64,000 nucleotides of DNA from AC-51 sp036265325 (GCA_036265325.1 DATAPH010000060.1:17809-81808), one strand, 5' to 3'; shown: positions 34,108 to 43,213, counted from the stretch's first letter. Numbers and translations: made by a program. Notes: generated by a model from the letters alone, not told the origin.

Positions 34108-35519
34108 GCCGCGCCCGACATCAGCCGGCCGCCGAGCTCACGGGCAACGTCCAAGATCGCCTCGACGTCTTCATCGGTGGTTCGGAAGTTCACGAAGCAC
34201 GGACGGAGCCACACCTCGCCGTCGATCAGCGCCGACGCGAGGTAGATCCGGCCGTCGGACTGGATCGCGTCGGCGAGCCGCTGGTTGTGCGCATCGACCG
34301 CGACGCCCGTTGGCGCATGCCGGAAGGGCACGATCGAGAGCTGCGGAGGAGCTTCGAATACCTCGAAGTCCTCGCTCGACTGCGCCCGGCGGTAGAGCAG
34401 GTCGGCCTCTTCCAGGTTGCGGGCGATCGCGTCGCGGAACTGCTGAGCCCCGTGGGCACGGAAGGCCAGCCACGCCTTGAGCGCGCGGAACGGCCGCGAG
34501 TACTCGAGGGTGATATCGGCAGCGTGCAGTTCGTGCTGCTGGTGGGGGAGATACCCCTGCTCGTGCGAGAACGACTCCTCGAAGGCATCCCCGTGTCGGC
34601 TCATGACGACGCCGCACGCCTTGGGCAGGTAGAGCCATTTATGCGCGTCGACCGAACACGAGTCGGCGCGAGCCAGCCCGGCGAACACCTCGGGACGGAT
34701 CGCCGCGGCCGGAAGTCCGTAGGCGCCGTCGACGTGGAGCCAAACCTCGGCTGCTTCGCAGGCATCCGCGACCGCGTCCAGATCGTCGACCGCGCCGGTC
34801 AAGGTCGTGCCGGCCGACGCCACGACGGCCACGGGCGTCGCGCCGTCGGCTCGGTCGGCTGCGATCGCGTCCGCCAGCAGGTCTGGGCGCATCCGTCGGA
34901 GCGGATCCAGCGGGATCGCACGCAACCGGTCCGACCCGATGCCCAGCAGCTCCACTGCACGGGTCACCGAGTAGTGAACCTCCTCCGAGCAGTACACGAC
35001 GGGGCGCTGGCCGCCGAGTCCGGCGTGCCGCGACCCCGGCAACGCGCGTTCGCGCGCGGCCGCCAGCGCCGTCAGGTTGCTGATGGTTCCACCGCTGGTG
35101 AAGGCGCCCGTCGCCACGGGATACCCGACGAACGATCCGATCCAGCGCACCGCCTGCTGTTCCACAACGGTCGCCGCCCGCGCGTCGACCGCGAGGTTGA
35201 TGTCGTACGTGTGCGCGAGCAGGTCGCCGATCGCGCCGATCGGCAGCCCGCTCGACCCGATGAAGGCAAAGTACCGCGGCCGTGGCTGTGCGATCGATTC
35301 GTCCAGGATCCGTGCCGCATCGTCGAGCGCCTCATGGACAGGCACGGGCTCTTCCGGCAATCCCGCCCTGATCAACGCGCGGACGCGATCGTCCAGCGGC
35401 GGCTCCTCCGGGCGGAACCGGTCGAACGACCCCCATGCTTCTTCGACGAGCCGCGCCGCGTGCGCCAGCGCCTCCTCGCGAGGGGCGTCGAGGCGCAGCG
35501 GCCGCTCGTCGTCGGTCAT
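34104..35519 (-). CDS. PLP-dependent group II decarboxylase (aromatic amino acid type)
   Basis: A 471-residue aromatic-L-amino-acid-decarboxylase-like enzyme. The PLP lysine is Lys294 in SVDAHKWLYLPKACG, with HVDGAYGLPAA upstream; FTSGGTISNLTAL binds the phosphate. Histidine and aromatic residues near the active site (EVHYSVTRA) fit the AADC/TDC group. It should release CO2 from an aromatic or related amino acid and give the amine. ATG 35519 overlaps the permease stop (ATGA), and its own stop overlaps the MarR start. The link to an amino-acid permease suggests import and decarboxylation of the same substrate, by inference. Confidence 0.9.
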   Translation of the reverse strand: MTDDERPLRLDAPREEALAHAARLVEEAWGSFDRFRPEEPPLDDRVRALIRAGLPEEPVPVHEALDDAARILDESIAQPRPRYFAFIGSSGLPIGAIGDLLAHTYDINLAVDARAATVVEQQAVRWIGSFVGYPVATGAFTSGGTISNLTALAAARERALPGSRHAGLGGQRPVVYCSEEVHYSVTRAVELLGIGSDRLRAIPLDPLRRMRPDLLADAIAADRADGATPVAVVASAGTTLTGAVDDLDAVADACEAAEVWLHVDGAYGLPAAAIRPEVFAGLARADSCSVDAHKWLYLPKACGVVMSRHGDAFEESFSHEQGYLPHQQHELHAADITLEYSRPFRALKAWLAFRAHGAQQFRDAIARNLEEADLLYRRAQSSEDFEVFEAPPQLSIVPFRHAPTGVAVDAHNQRLADAIQSDGRIYLASALIDGEVWLRPCFVNFRTTDEDVEAILDVARELGGRLMSGAA

Positions 35520-37057
35520 CCGATCCCTTCCGCGCGCACGCCGGCCGGATTGATCCCGTCCGCCTCGTCGGAGCGGAGCTCGTCGAGGACGCTGCTCGCC
35601 GGCGCCCGTCCCTTCATCACGAACGCGACGATCAGGCCGAGGACCGCCCACACCGCGACGTACTCCCAGACCAGGTTGAACGGCGACGGCTGCTTGTAGA
35701 TTCCGCCGAAGACGGCGGCGACCGAGATCGCGACGCCGATCAGCGCCGCGATCACGACGCCGACGTAGTTCGCGCCCTCGCGCAAGCCCCAGAACGAGCC
35801 CAGCGCGAGGAGCCCGTAGACGACCATCAGCGCGAACCCACCGAACGTCGACAGCCACAGGAACATGTCGAAGAAGTGCGGGCTCGGGCTCGCGCTCGCG
35901 AACACCGAGTCTGCGAACTGCGCGATGCCGACCATGATCAGCGACACCGCCTCGACGAAAATGATCGCCGCGACCGGCGTGCCACGGCGATGAGCGACCG
36001 CCGCCAGGCCGCCCGGGATCCGCCGGTCGCGCGCCAACGCGAACACGCCGCGTGCGGACGCGACCGCCGCACCCAGTCCAACCGCGAGGATGTCGAGGAG
36101 CACCACGACCTCGAGCACCTTCAGGATGAAGTCCGAGCCGTACCCTCCTGCCGCCGTCGGTGATCCGAGTGCGAACAACGGCGCGGCGGCGACGGCGGGA
36201 TCGGTGATGACGGAGAGGTCTTGCCCGAACCCGACGATCTGCGCGTAGGCCGCGATCAGGTAGAACACCGTCGCGATCAACACCGTGTACAGCACCGCGC
36301 GAGGGATCGACCGCTTCGGCTCGGCCGTTTCTTCCCCCAGGTTCGCCGCCGTCTCGAACCCGACGAAGATCAACACGCCGTACAGGACGCCGAACATGAT
36401 GCCGCTCCATCCGTCCGCGGCCGAGCTCGGCTTGAACGGCTCGAGGTTCGTGTTCGGCGCATCCACGATCACCTTGACGAAGAACGCGAGCACCACGACG
36501 GCCGACGCGAGCGCCAGTGTCAGCTGCGCCCGGGTCGAGATGTGAACGCCGAGGTACTGCACCAGGAACACCGCCGCGACGAAGATGAGGCTCCAGCCCC
36601 ACATCGGCAAGGGCGACGTGGACGAAAGCACGCCCGGAACCGCCGGGTCGACGGTGAAGATCACGTCGTGGACGTACCAGCCGACCAGGCACGCGATCGC
36701 CGACGCCAGGACCGTGGTGCCGCCGTAGTAGATCCAACCGGCGAACGCGCCCGCTCGGCCGCCCAGACCGTTCGACACGTAGTCGTAGAGCGAGCCAGCC
36801 GCGTGTACCCGCTTCGCATACTGCGCGACGATCCAGCCGAGCGCGAACGTCCCGATCGCCGCGAGCAGCACGGCGAGCGGCGTCGCAACACCCGCGCCCT
36901 TGCCCGACGCGCTCACTCCCGCGATCAGCGGGATCAGGAACGCCGCCGAGAACACGGGTCCCATGAACCCGACCGATTGCGAGATGCAGTCCACCAGCCG
37001 AAGCCGCTTCGCGCCGAGGCGCTCGTAGCCCAGCTTCTCCTCCGGCATGTCCGCCAT
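35516..37057 (-). CDS. APC-superfamily amino acid permease
   Basis: A 513-residue integral membrane transporter with about 12 to 13 predicted helices. Helix 1 contains the family motif region (SQSVGFMGPVFSAAFLIPLIAGVSASG), and the cytoplasmic FALARDRRIPGG loop between later helices is diagnostic of amino-acid permeases. ATG 37057 has GGGGGA upstream; the frame is open further but that part lies in the preceding gene. It sits 20 nt after the dioxygenase stop and overlaps the decarboxylase start. Probably imports an amino acid or amine used by the operon. Confidence 0.92.
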   Translation of the reverse strand: MADMPEEKLGYERLGAKRLRLVDCISQSVGFMGPVFSAAFLIPLIAGVSASGKGAGVATPLAVLLAAIGTFALGWIVAQYAKRVHAAGSLYDYVSNGLGGRAGAFAGWIYYGGTTVLASAIACLVGWYVHDVIFTVDPAVPGVLSSTSPLPMWGWSLIFVAAVFLVQYLGVHISTRAQLTLALASAVVVLAFFVKVIVDAPNTNLEPFKPSSAADGWSGIMFGVLYGVLIFVGFETAANLGEETAEPKRSIPRAVLYTVLIATVFYLIAAYAQIVGFGQDLSVITDPAVAAAPLFALGSPTAAGGYGSDFILKVLEVVVLLDILAVGLGAAVASARGVFALARDRRIPGGLAAVAHRRGTPVAAIIFVEAVSLIMVGIAQFADSVFASASPSPHFFDMFLWLSTFGGFALMVVYGLLALGSFWGLREGANYVGVVIAALIGVAISVAAVFGGIYKQPSPFNLVWEYVAVWAVLGLIVAFVMKGRAPASSVLDELRSDEADGINPAGVRAEGIG

Positions 37058-37077
37058 GGAGTCCCCCTCTCCCGCCG

Positions 37078-37971
37078 CTAGGCGGCCGCGTCCGTCCACC
37101 CTTCCGCGGGACGCTCGAACCACACGTGCACCTGCCCGGTGCCGACCGATGCCTCGTATTCGCTGAATAGCTCGCCCGGCGCACGACACTCGGCGCCGCC
37201 CATCGCCGCGGCCATCATCAGGTAGTGACCGAAATGGCCCTCGGGGTAGGCCTTCCGGTAGGTCGGCATGTTGTCGATCACGCCGGCGTGGTCGCCCTTC
37301 TGCATCAGCTCGAGCACGCGCATGTCGGCGTCGTAGTACGCGCGATCGTAGATGTTGTCCGGCGCCCGCTGGGCCTCACGCTGCCGGAGCTCCTTGAACC
37401 CGAAGAACCGGTGCGTCATGCCGCCCGAGGCGAGCAACACAACACGGCGGTCGCTCTCGGCGATCGCCTGCCCGATCAGCGACCCGAGCAGCAGGAAGTC
37501 GTCGGTGTCGCAGCATTGGTTGAGCGCGACACTCAGCCAGCTCGTGTCGGGGTCGCCGAGGAACGACCAGATGTTGACTGTGCCGTAGAAGATCGGCAGG
37601 TACGGGTCGTCGGACGCGAGGATCCAACAGTCGTCACGGCCCTCGGCCTGCGCGGCGATCCGCTTCGCGAGGTCAGGGTCGCCCGGCATGTCGTACGGGA
37701 TCTGGCGCATGCCCCGTGGGAGCTCGCTGCTCGTGAACAGGCCCTGTCGCCGGTCCTGTGCGGTCACGATGTGCTCGAACGTCGACTCCCAGTGTGTGTC
37801 GAAGACGATCACCGTGTCCGGCTTCAGCCGATCGATGCACTCGCTCTTCATCCGTTGCAGGCCTGGGACCAGGGAGATCTCCTTGCCGTCGTTGAGCTCG
37901 AGCCGGACGTCCTCCGGCAGCATGATCGTCGGAACGTGCGCGACCAGCGCCGCGCCCACCACCTCACCCAT
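37078..37971 (-). CDS. hpaD: class III extradiol dioxygenase, 3,4-dihydroxyphenylacetate 2,3-dioxygenase (HpaD)-like
   Basis: A 297-residue LigB-fold, iron(II)-dependent ring-cleavage dioxygenase. Candidate metal His residues are His12 (VAHVPTIML) and the His in FDTHWESTFEH. The E. coli-type HpaD landmarks TSSELPRGMR, LLASGGMTHRF and GTGQVHVWF are in order. It would open homoprotocatechuate next to the hydroxyls to give a 5-carboxymethyl-2-hydroxymuconic semialdehyde. ATG 37971 lies 9 nt after the dehydrogenase stop with a GGAGGA ribosome site. The next gene in the pathway (HpaE-like) is directly upstream. Catechol specificity is inferred from similarity and context. Confidence 0.85.
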   Translation of the reverse strand: MGEVVGAALVAHVPTIMLPEDVRLELNDGKEISLVPGLQRMKSECIDRLKPDTVIVFDTHWESTFEHIVTAQDRRQGLFTSSELPRGMRQIPYDMPGDPDLAKRIAAQAEGRDDCWILASDDPYLPIFYGTVNIWSFLGDPDTSWLSVALNQCCDTDDFLLLGSLIGQAIAESDRRVVLLASGGMTHRFFGFKELRQREAQRAPDNIYDRAYYDADMRVLELMQKGDHAGVIDNMPTYRKAYPEGHFGHYLMMAAAMGGAECRAPGELFSEYEASVGTGQVHVWFERPAEGWTDAAA

Positions 37972-37980
37972 CAGTCCTCC

Positions 37981-39429
37981 TCACCCGCCGGACGGCGGCG
38001 CTGTCACGACGTTCTTCACGTCTGCGTAGAAGTCGAAGCTCCAGCGACCCCCCTCGCGGCCGATCCCTGAGTTTCGCGACCCGCCGAACGGCGCGTCGAG
38101 ATCGCGCACGAAGAAGCAGTTGACCCACACAGTGCCGGCGACGAGCTGCTCGCCGACCCGTCGCGCGCGCGCCTCGTCGCCCGTGTAGACGGTCGCGGCC
38201 AGGCCGTAATCGGTGCTGTTGGCGAGCTCGATCGCCTCCGCCTCGTCACGGAACGGCTGCGCCGTCAGCACGGGTCCGAAGATCTCCCGCGTCAACAGCG
38301 GCGAGCCATCCGGCACATCGACGAAGACGGTCGGCCGGTAATAGAGCCCGCCGAGATCCTCGTTCGGACCGCCTCCGACGAGCGCCCTCGACCCTTCGTC
38401 GTGTCCGGCCCGGACGAACCCGTCGACGCGCTCGAAGTGTTCGCGGCTGATGAGCGGCCCGATGTCGGTCGGCTCGTTGCGAGGGTCGCCGACGACAACG
38501 CGGGCCGCTACCTCAGCGAGACGTTCGAGGAAGTCGTCGTAGATCGAGGACTCGATCAAGAGACGGGTACCGGCAAGGCAGACCTGGCCCGCGTTGTCGA
38601 ACTGGCCGACCGCCTGGTTCAGCGCCGCGCCCCGGTCCGCGTCGGCGAAGATCAAGAATGGCGACTTGCCGCCGAGCTCGAGGGACGTCGGGGTGAGGTT
38701 CTGGGCCGCCGCCGCAGCGACGAACCTCCCCGTTTCGACCGATCCGGTGAACGCGATCCGGCTCACGCCAGGGTGGGCGACCAGAGCCGCGCCCGCCTCC
38801 TCACCGATCCCTTGGACGACGTTGTAGGCGCCGGCGGGGAGTCCGGCGTCGAGCGCGATATCGCCGAGCAGCGACGCGGTGAGCGGCGCCCACTCCGGCG
38901 GCTTGTGTACGACGGCGTTCCCGGCGGCGAGCGCCGGCGCGATCCGCCACGTTGCAAGCATCAGCGGCGCGTTCCACGGTCCGATCACCGCGGTGACGCC
39001 CGACGGATCCCACGTGAATCGCTCGCGGTTGCCGTTGAAGGTCGCGTCCCCTTCCGCCTCGATCTCGAGCAACTTGTCGGCGAAGAACCGGAAGTTGCGT
39101 GCGACCCGAGGCATCACCGACCGGCGGTGCGACCGGAGGAGCGATCCGTTGTCGCGCGTTTCAACGACCGAGATCTCTTCGACCCTGGCCTCGACGCCGT
39201 CGGCGATCCGGTGCAGAACGGCAGCGCGGTCCTTCGGCGGCGTGCGTCCCCATCCGCGGGCGGCGTGATCCGCCGAGGCGACCGCGAGATCGACGGTGTC
39301 TGCATCGCCGCGTGCAACCTCGGCGATGACCTGTTCGTCGATCGGCGAGACGTCCGAGAACCGTTGCTGCGAACCGAGGCGTTCGCCGCCAACCAGATGG
39401 TCGGTCGAGACCTCGACCCCTTCGACCAC
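37981..39429 (-). CDS. hpaE: aldehyde dehydrogenase, HpaE-like (5-carboxymethyl-2-hydroxymuconate semialdehyde dehydrogenase)
   Basis: A 482-residue NAD-dependent aldehyde dehydrogenase. The catalytic Glu is in SLELGGKSP and the nucleophilic Cys in NAGQVCLAGTRL; VIGPWNAP and FTGSVETG bind the cofactor. The C-terminal FVRDLDAPFGG and REGGRWSFDFYADVKNV closely follow HpaE. It would oxidise the ring-cleavage aldehyde made by the downstream dioxygenase. The frame is open to a TTG at 39501, but that TTG is part of a perfect TTGACA promoter box, so GTG 39429 is taken as the start. The strong GGAGGAG at 39454-39448 is 18 nt from it, longer than usual, so the start is not certain. Confidence 0.85.
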   Translation of the reverse strand: MVEGVEVSTDHLVGGERLGSQQRFSDVSPIDEQVIAEVARGDADTVDLAVASADHAARGWGRTPPKDRAAVLHRIADGVEARVEEISVVETRDNGSLLRSHRRSVMPRVARNFRFFADKLLEIEAEGDATFNGNRERFTWDPSGVTAVIGPWNAPLMLATWRIAPALAAGNAVVHKPPEWAPLTASLLGDIALDAGLPAGAYNVVQGIGEEAGAALVAHPGVSRIAFTGSVETGRFVAAAAAQNLTPTSLELGGKSPFLIFADADRGAALNQAVGQFDNAGQVCLAGTRLLIESSIYDDFLERLAEVAARVVVGDPRNEPTDIGPLISREHFERVDGFVRAGHDEGSRALVGGGPNEDLGGLYYRPTVFVDVPDGSPLLTREIFGPVLTAQPFRDEAEAIELANSTDYGLAATVYTGDEARARRVGEQLVAGTVWVNCFFVRDLDAPFGGSRNSGIGREGGRWSFDFYADVKNVVTAPPSGG

Positions 39430-39459
39430 GGCGCGCTCGTCCGTTGGCTCCTCCAGATG

Positions 39460-39501
39460 GTTCGTATCCGAACGGTATGGCTGGAGGCTTTGCGCTGTCA
39501 A
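39460..39501 (-). promoter_or_regulatory. promoter with palindromic operator upstream of the hpaE-like operon
   Basis: Read on the minus strand: -35 TTGACA (39501-39496), 18-nt spacer, -10 TACCGT (39477-39472). The perfect inverted repeat GTTCG-N4-CGAAC (39473-39460) overlaps the -10 box and the start point. This is the expected layout for repression. The same sequence half is at 30982 in the facing operon. The likely repressor is the MarR protein encoded at the end of this operon. Confidence 0.65.
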
Positions 39502-39522
39502 TCCGAGCGCGTGGAGGCTCGG

Positions 39523-39741
39523 CTAACGCTTGCGCAGCGCCCTGATCAGGGGTCGCCCGAGCCTGTAGACGGTGTAGGCGAGGAGAAGCAGCCCGAGGAT
39601 CGCCTCGATCTGTTCCTCATCGAAACGCGTTCGCTTGGCGATCGGCTTCGCGATCGCTCGTCCAACCGACCCGCGCCAACCGGTGAGCGCTGCCTCGCCG
39701 ACCTGTACGACCGCGCCGTGCTGCTGTCCGTTATCTGCCAT
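39523..39741 (-). CDS. small hypothetical protein with one membrane helix
   Basis: A 72-residue protein from ATG 39741, which has GGGGAA about 10 nt upstream (a GTG at 39759 is also open). The N-terminus is polar, the middle has a basic KPIAKRTRFDEEQ segment, and residues about 47-62 (AILGLLLLAYTVYRLG) form one hydrophobic helix followed by RPLIRALRKR. It ends 21 nt before the promoter of the aldehyde dehydrogenase operon on the same strand. No family recognised. Confidence 0.5.
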   Translation of the reverse strand: MADNGQQHGAVVQVGEAALTGWRGSVGRAIAKPIAKRTRFDEEQIEAILGLLLLAYTVYRLGRPLIRALRKR

Positions 39742-39796
39742 ATCGCAGCGGTTCCCCACCGGCGTCGCTCCGAAACCAGAGCTGTTGTCGGTCAGC

Positions 39797-41740
39797 TCAT
39801 CGGCGGCCCGCCATCTGCCGCGCGAACGCGAGCGGTGACGAGGCGGTCAGGTCGATCGCCGGCTCCGTGTTGTCGTAGGACTGCATGTTGTCCTGGAACT
39901 GTGCACCGCTGCCGTTGAACGGTGCGTACGTGTCCGCGCCGTTGGCGGGACACGCGACCATCCCCGAGACGGCGCCGTGCGTCGGGGATGAATTCGGGCC
40001 CTCGACCGCCGCCCCGGCGAGCACCGGGGAGCCACCGGTCAACGAGCCGGCGAGATTCGCCACCTGATGCTGCAGACACTTGGGGTACGTCGAACCGTCG
40101 CCGACGATGAACGACAAGCCCCACGCGTTCGCGCCGAGGATGTTCGCGAGCCAGCGGTCCGCGTACACCGCGTAGGTGTTCGTTCCCGATAGCTGGTCGT
40201 ACTCGCTGGCCTGAATCGACAGGCCGGCTCCGTGCGTTGTCGTGTCCCACGCGGCCCACGTGAACCCGAATCCGAACGGGTCCGTGCCGGCCTGTGCGAC
40301 GGCCCCGTCCAACGCCTTCTTCATGTCTGCGAGCAGGGCCGCCTGCGTGGTCTCGAGCCCGGACGGGTTCCCTGCCGTCGCGATCGCGCGGTACAGCTCA
40401 TAGTGCGCGAGGCCCGACACGTCGTATAGGTTGAGCGTGTCGGCCGCGTCTTCGGGTCCCGTGATGTAGGCGTTCGCCCAGTGCGCCGCCTTCTGCAGGT
40501 AGAACATCGGATCGGTGTGCGGTAGTCCGGCCGGGAGCCCACCCGAGGCGATCGCTGAATACAGCTCGGTCGCGCCGAGCTCCATGTCGTCACGCCATTC
40601 GGTCTCCGGGTAGAAGCTGAACGGGATCACCGTCATCAGGTTGCCGGTCGGGGCTGTGTTCGCGAGGTCGAAGATGTGCTCGGCCGAGAGCAGGCATCGG
40701 TTCGCGAACGCCGGGTCCGACGTCTTGAACACGACGAAGCACTCCGCGAATGCGGCCGCGTCCCGGCCCGCGAGGTTGGGGCTGATCAGCGACCCTGGCG
40801 GCCCCGCCCGGAACACCGGCCGGTTGCGGATGTACCGGTACACCGAGTTGGTCCCCTGGTACGTGTCGTCGGCCTGCGGAAGCCGCCAGATGTCGTGGTC
40901 GCCGAGCGTCTTCGCGTTCCCGGTGCCGATGCCGACCTGGTAGTAGAGCGTCTGCGTCGTGTCGTTCCACATCCGCATCAACCAGTCGGTGCCGAACTTC
41001 GCCTCCGCGGTGTAGTTCGACGAGCCCGACGCCATCTGCGCCGGGAAGTCCCGCACGCCCGCGAGCAGCAGCGCATCGGTGTAGCTCGTGGTCTGGACGA
41101 ACTTGAGGTAGTCGCCCGCATCCCACCAGCCACCCGAGGCATCCATCCGCGTCCCGAGCGGCGACAGATCGCCCGAGAACCGTCCCGAGCCGGCGTTGTA
41201 TGCCGGCGTGGTGTACGTCATCGCCGTCTGATCGTTGAGGTGCGCCGGCGCTGTGCGGAGCGCCGACGGGATGTAGTTCGCACCATCACGCTGAACCTGG
41301 AAGAAGTTGAGCCCGTTGGCCTCGGCGCCGCTGTAGATGTTGGTGCCGGTATCGATCTTGAACGACGGTGACGTGGCCGCGATCGGTCCGGCGACGGCGA
41401 TCGTGTAGGTGCCGGCGGTCGTCACCGACGGGAAGTCGAGGGCGTATACATGGCTCAGCGACGAGCTCCACGAGCCGAGGTCCGCGCCGATCGGCCCGGA
41501 GAACACCGTCGTCGAGCCGCTCTTCACCGCGAACGTCGCGCCGGTCTCGACGCCGGAGGACAGCAGGTAGGCCCGCTTCGACGCCGCGTCGACGGGATAG
41601 CCGAGCTGGTTGACCCGAACGTATGCGCTCGACCCGTTGGTCGGCGCAGACGGTTTTCCGGCGATGGCCGGCGCCTGCGCACCGATCAGGATCGCCGCCA
41701 GGGACACCACCGACGCGGTCGCAAGTCGCCCGAGCTTCAT
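39797..41740 (-). CDS. secreted GH9 glycoside hydrolase (endoglucanase type)
   Basis: A 647-residue exported cellulase-family enzyme. A signal peptide (about 1-28, LATASVVSLAAILIGAQAPAIA) precedes a CelD-type Ig-like domain (about 36-125; YVRVNQLGYP, LDFPSVTTAGTYTI). The GH9 catalytic barrel follows: SGGWWDAGDY carries the catalytic aspartates, and YDNTEPAIDLTA the proton-donor Glu. The C-terminus ends soon after the catalytic domain, with no carbohydrate-binding module. ATG 41740 has a strong ribosome site (GAGGGAGGA). Acts on beta-1,4-glucan outside the cell. Confidence 0.9.
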   Translation of the reverse strand: MKLGRLATASVVSLAAILIGAQAPAIAGKPSAPTNGSSAYVRVNQLGYPVDAASKRAYLLSSGVETGATFAVKSGSTTVFSGPIGADLGSWSSSLSHVYALDFPSVTTAGTYTIAVAGPIAATSPSFKIDTGTNIYSGAEANGLNFFQVQRDGANYIPSALRTAPAHLNDQTAMTYTTPAYNAGSGRFSGDLSPLGTRMDASGGWWDAGDYLKFVQTTSYTDALLLAGVRDFPAQMASGSSNYTAEAKFGTDWLMRMWNDTTQTLYYQVGIGTGNAKTLGDHDIWRLPQADDTYQGTNSVYRYIRNRPVFRAGPPGSLISPNLAGRDAAAFAECFVVFKTSDPAFANRCLLSAEHIFDLANTAPTGNLMTVIPFSFYPETEWRDDMELGATELYSAIASGGLPAGLPHTDPMFYLQKAAHWANAYITGPEDAADTLNLYDVSGLAHYELYRAIATAGNPSGLETTQAALLADMKKALDGAVAQAGTDPFGFGFTWAAWDTTTHGAGLSIQASEYDQLSGTNTYAVYADRWLANILGANAWGLSFIVGDGSTYPKCLQHQVANLAGSLTGGSPVLAGAAVEGPNSSPTHGAVSGMVACPANGADTYAPFNGSGAQFQDNMQSYDNTEPAIDLTASSPLAFARQMAGRR

Positions 41741-41812
41741 GCCTGTCCTCCCTCTTAGAACGGCGTGATCGCTCGACGCTAGCACCGGTCCGCGACTCGA
41801 GCCACCCGGGCT

Positions 41813-43207
41813 TTAGGCGGAGGGCATCTTTCCGAGCGCGTCGTAGGCCGCGTACTTGAACGTCTCGCTCAGCGTTGGGTGGTTGAACACCATCTGGATG
41901 AACGTCTCGACGGTGCCCTCAAGCGTGATCACGGCCTGACCAACGTGGACCAGCTCCGACGCGCGCTCGCCGATCACGTGGCACCCGATCAGCCGGCGGT
42001 TGGAGCGGTCGAACACGAGCTTCACCATGCCGTCACGATCGCCGACGATCTGTCCGCGAACGTTGTCGGCGAACCGCGCGCGGCCGACGACCGTGTCGGT
42101 GCCTCGCTTGATGGCTTCGTCCTCGCTCAGGCCGACGCAGCTCACCTCGGGGATCGTGTAGACACCGTACGGGTAGAGCTCCGCGACCTGCCGCTTGTAC
42201 GTGAAGCCGAACACGTGGCACACAGCCACGCGCGCCTGTTCCATCGAGACGCTCGCGAGCGCGGGGAACCCCACGACGTCGCCGGCCGCGTAGATGTTCG
42301 GCACCGCGGTTCGAAAGTCCTCGTCTACGACGACGTAGCCGCGGCGATCCACTTCAACACCGATCTCCTCGAGCCCGAGCCCCGCGGTGTTCCCGCTCCG
42401 CCCCGACGCGACGAGGACGCCATCGGCCTCGATCTCGGCGCCGGAGGTCAGCGTCGTCACGAGCACACCGTTGTCTCGGGCGACATGGTCGAGTTTCCGC
42501 TCGAGGTGCAGATGCACGCCGAGCGCGGTCATCGCGTCGGCGAGCCGTTCGCCCATCTCCGCGTCGAGGAACGGCAGTAACGCCGGCCGCGGATCGATCA
42601 GATGCACCTCGACGCCGAGCGCGGCGAACATGCACGCGTACTCGCAGCCGATGACGCCGCCGCCGATCACCACAAGCTTCGTCGGGAGGTGGTCGATCTG
42701 CAAGATCCCGTCGGCGTCGTGCACGCCCTCGTCTTCGTACGGGATGCCGGCTGGCCGATGCGGCGACGATCCCGTGACGAGGAGCACGTACTCGGCTCCG
42801 AGGCGGCGCTCGGGTTGGTCAACTTGGTTGACGAGTACCTCGTGAGGGCTTGCGAGGCGTCCGATCCCTCGGATCAACTCGATCTTGTGGCGCTCGAGGT
42901 TCGCGTGGATCCGTTGCGTCTCGAGGCGTTCCACGACGTTCTTGCGCCCGAGCAGTCGGGCGACGGTGAGGTCAGGGTCGACATGCACGTTGACGCCGTA
43001 CATATCGCGCTGGTGATAGCCCGAGAGGAACAGTCCTGCTTCTCGAAGCGTCTTGGACGGAAGTGTGCCGGTATGAACCGCGGCGCCACCAGGCTCGGGC
43101 TGGCGTTCGATCAGGGCGACCCGCTTACCGAAGTACGCGGCCTGGGCGGCGCCGCGCTCGCCGGCCGGGCCGCCGCCGATCACCACGAGATCGAACCGCT
43201 CGGTCAC
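41813..43207 (-). CDS. sthA: soluble pyridine nucleotide transhydrogenase (SthA-type flavoprotein)
   Basis: A 464-residue FAD-dependent disulfide-reductase-family protein. FAD-binding VVIGGGPAGERGA (about 8-20) is followed by GGAAVHTGTLPSKTLRE, in which the usual redox Cys pair is absent. This is typical of energy-independent transhydrogenase, which equilibrates NADH and NADPH pools. The NAD(P) site is VVIGGGVIGCEYA and the C-terminal interface domain is complete. GTG 43207 lacks a ribosome site but has TAGGCT exactly 6 nt upstream. Confidence 0.9.
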   Translation of the reverse strand: MTERFDLVVIGGGPAGERGAAQAAYFGKRVALIERQPEPGGAAVHTGTLPSKTLREAGLFLSGYHQRDMYGVNVHVDPDLTVARLLGRKNVVERLETQRIHANLERHKIELIRGIGRLASPHEVLVNQVDQPERRLGAEYVLLVTGSSPHRPAGIPYEDEGVHDADGILQIDHLPTKLVVIGGGVIGCEYACMFAALGVEVHLIDPRPALLPFLDAEMGERLADAMTALGVHLHLERKLDHVARDNGVLVTTLTSGAEIEADGVLVASGRSGNTAGLGLEEIGVEVDRRGYVVVDEDFRTAVPNIYAAGDVVGFPALASVSMEQARVAVCHVFGFTYKRQVAELYPYGVYTIPEVSCVGLSEDEAIKRGTDTVVGRARFADNVRGQIVGDRDGMVKLVFDRSNRRLIGCHVIGERASELVHVGQAVITLEGTVETFIQMVFNHPTLSETFKYAAYDALGKMPSA

Positions 43208-43213
43208 CCCCCG

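Noticed and set aside
39459..39475. GGTTCG...-like T-loop that could suggest a tRNA
   Set aside because: No acceptor, D or anticodon arms flank it, and the sequence is a perfect palindrome within a promoter.
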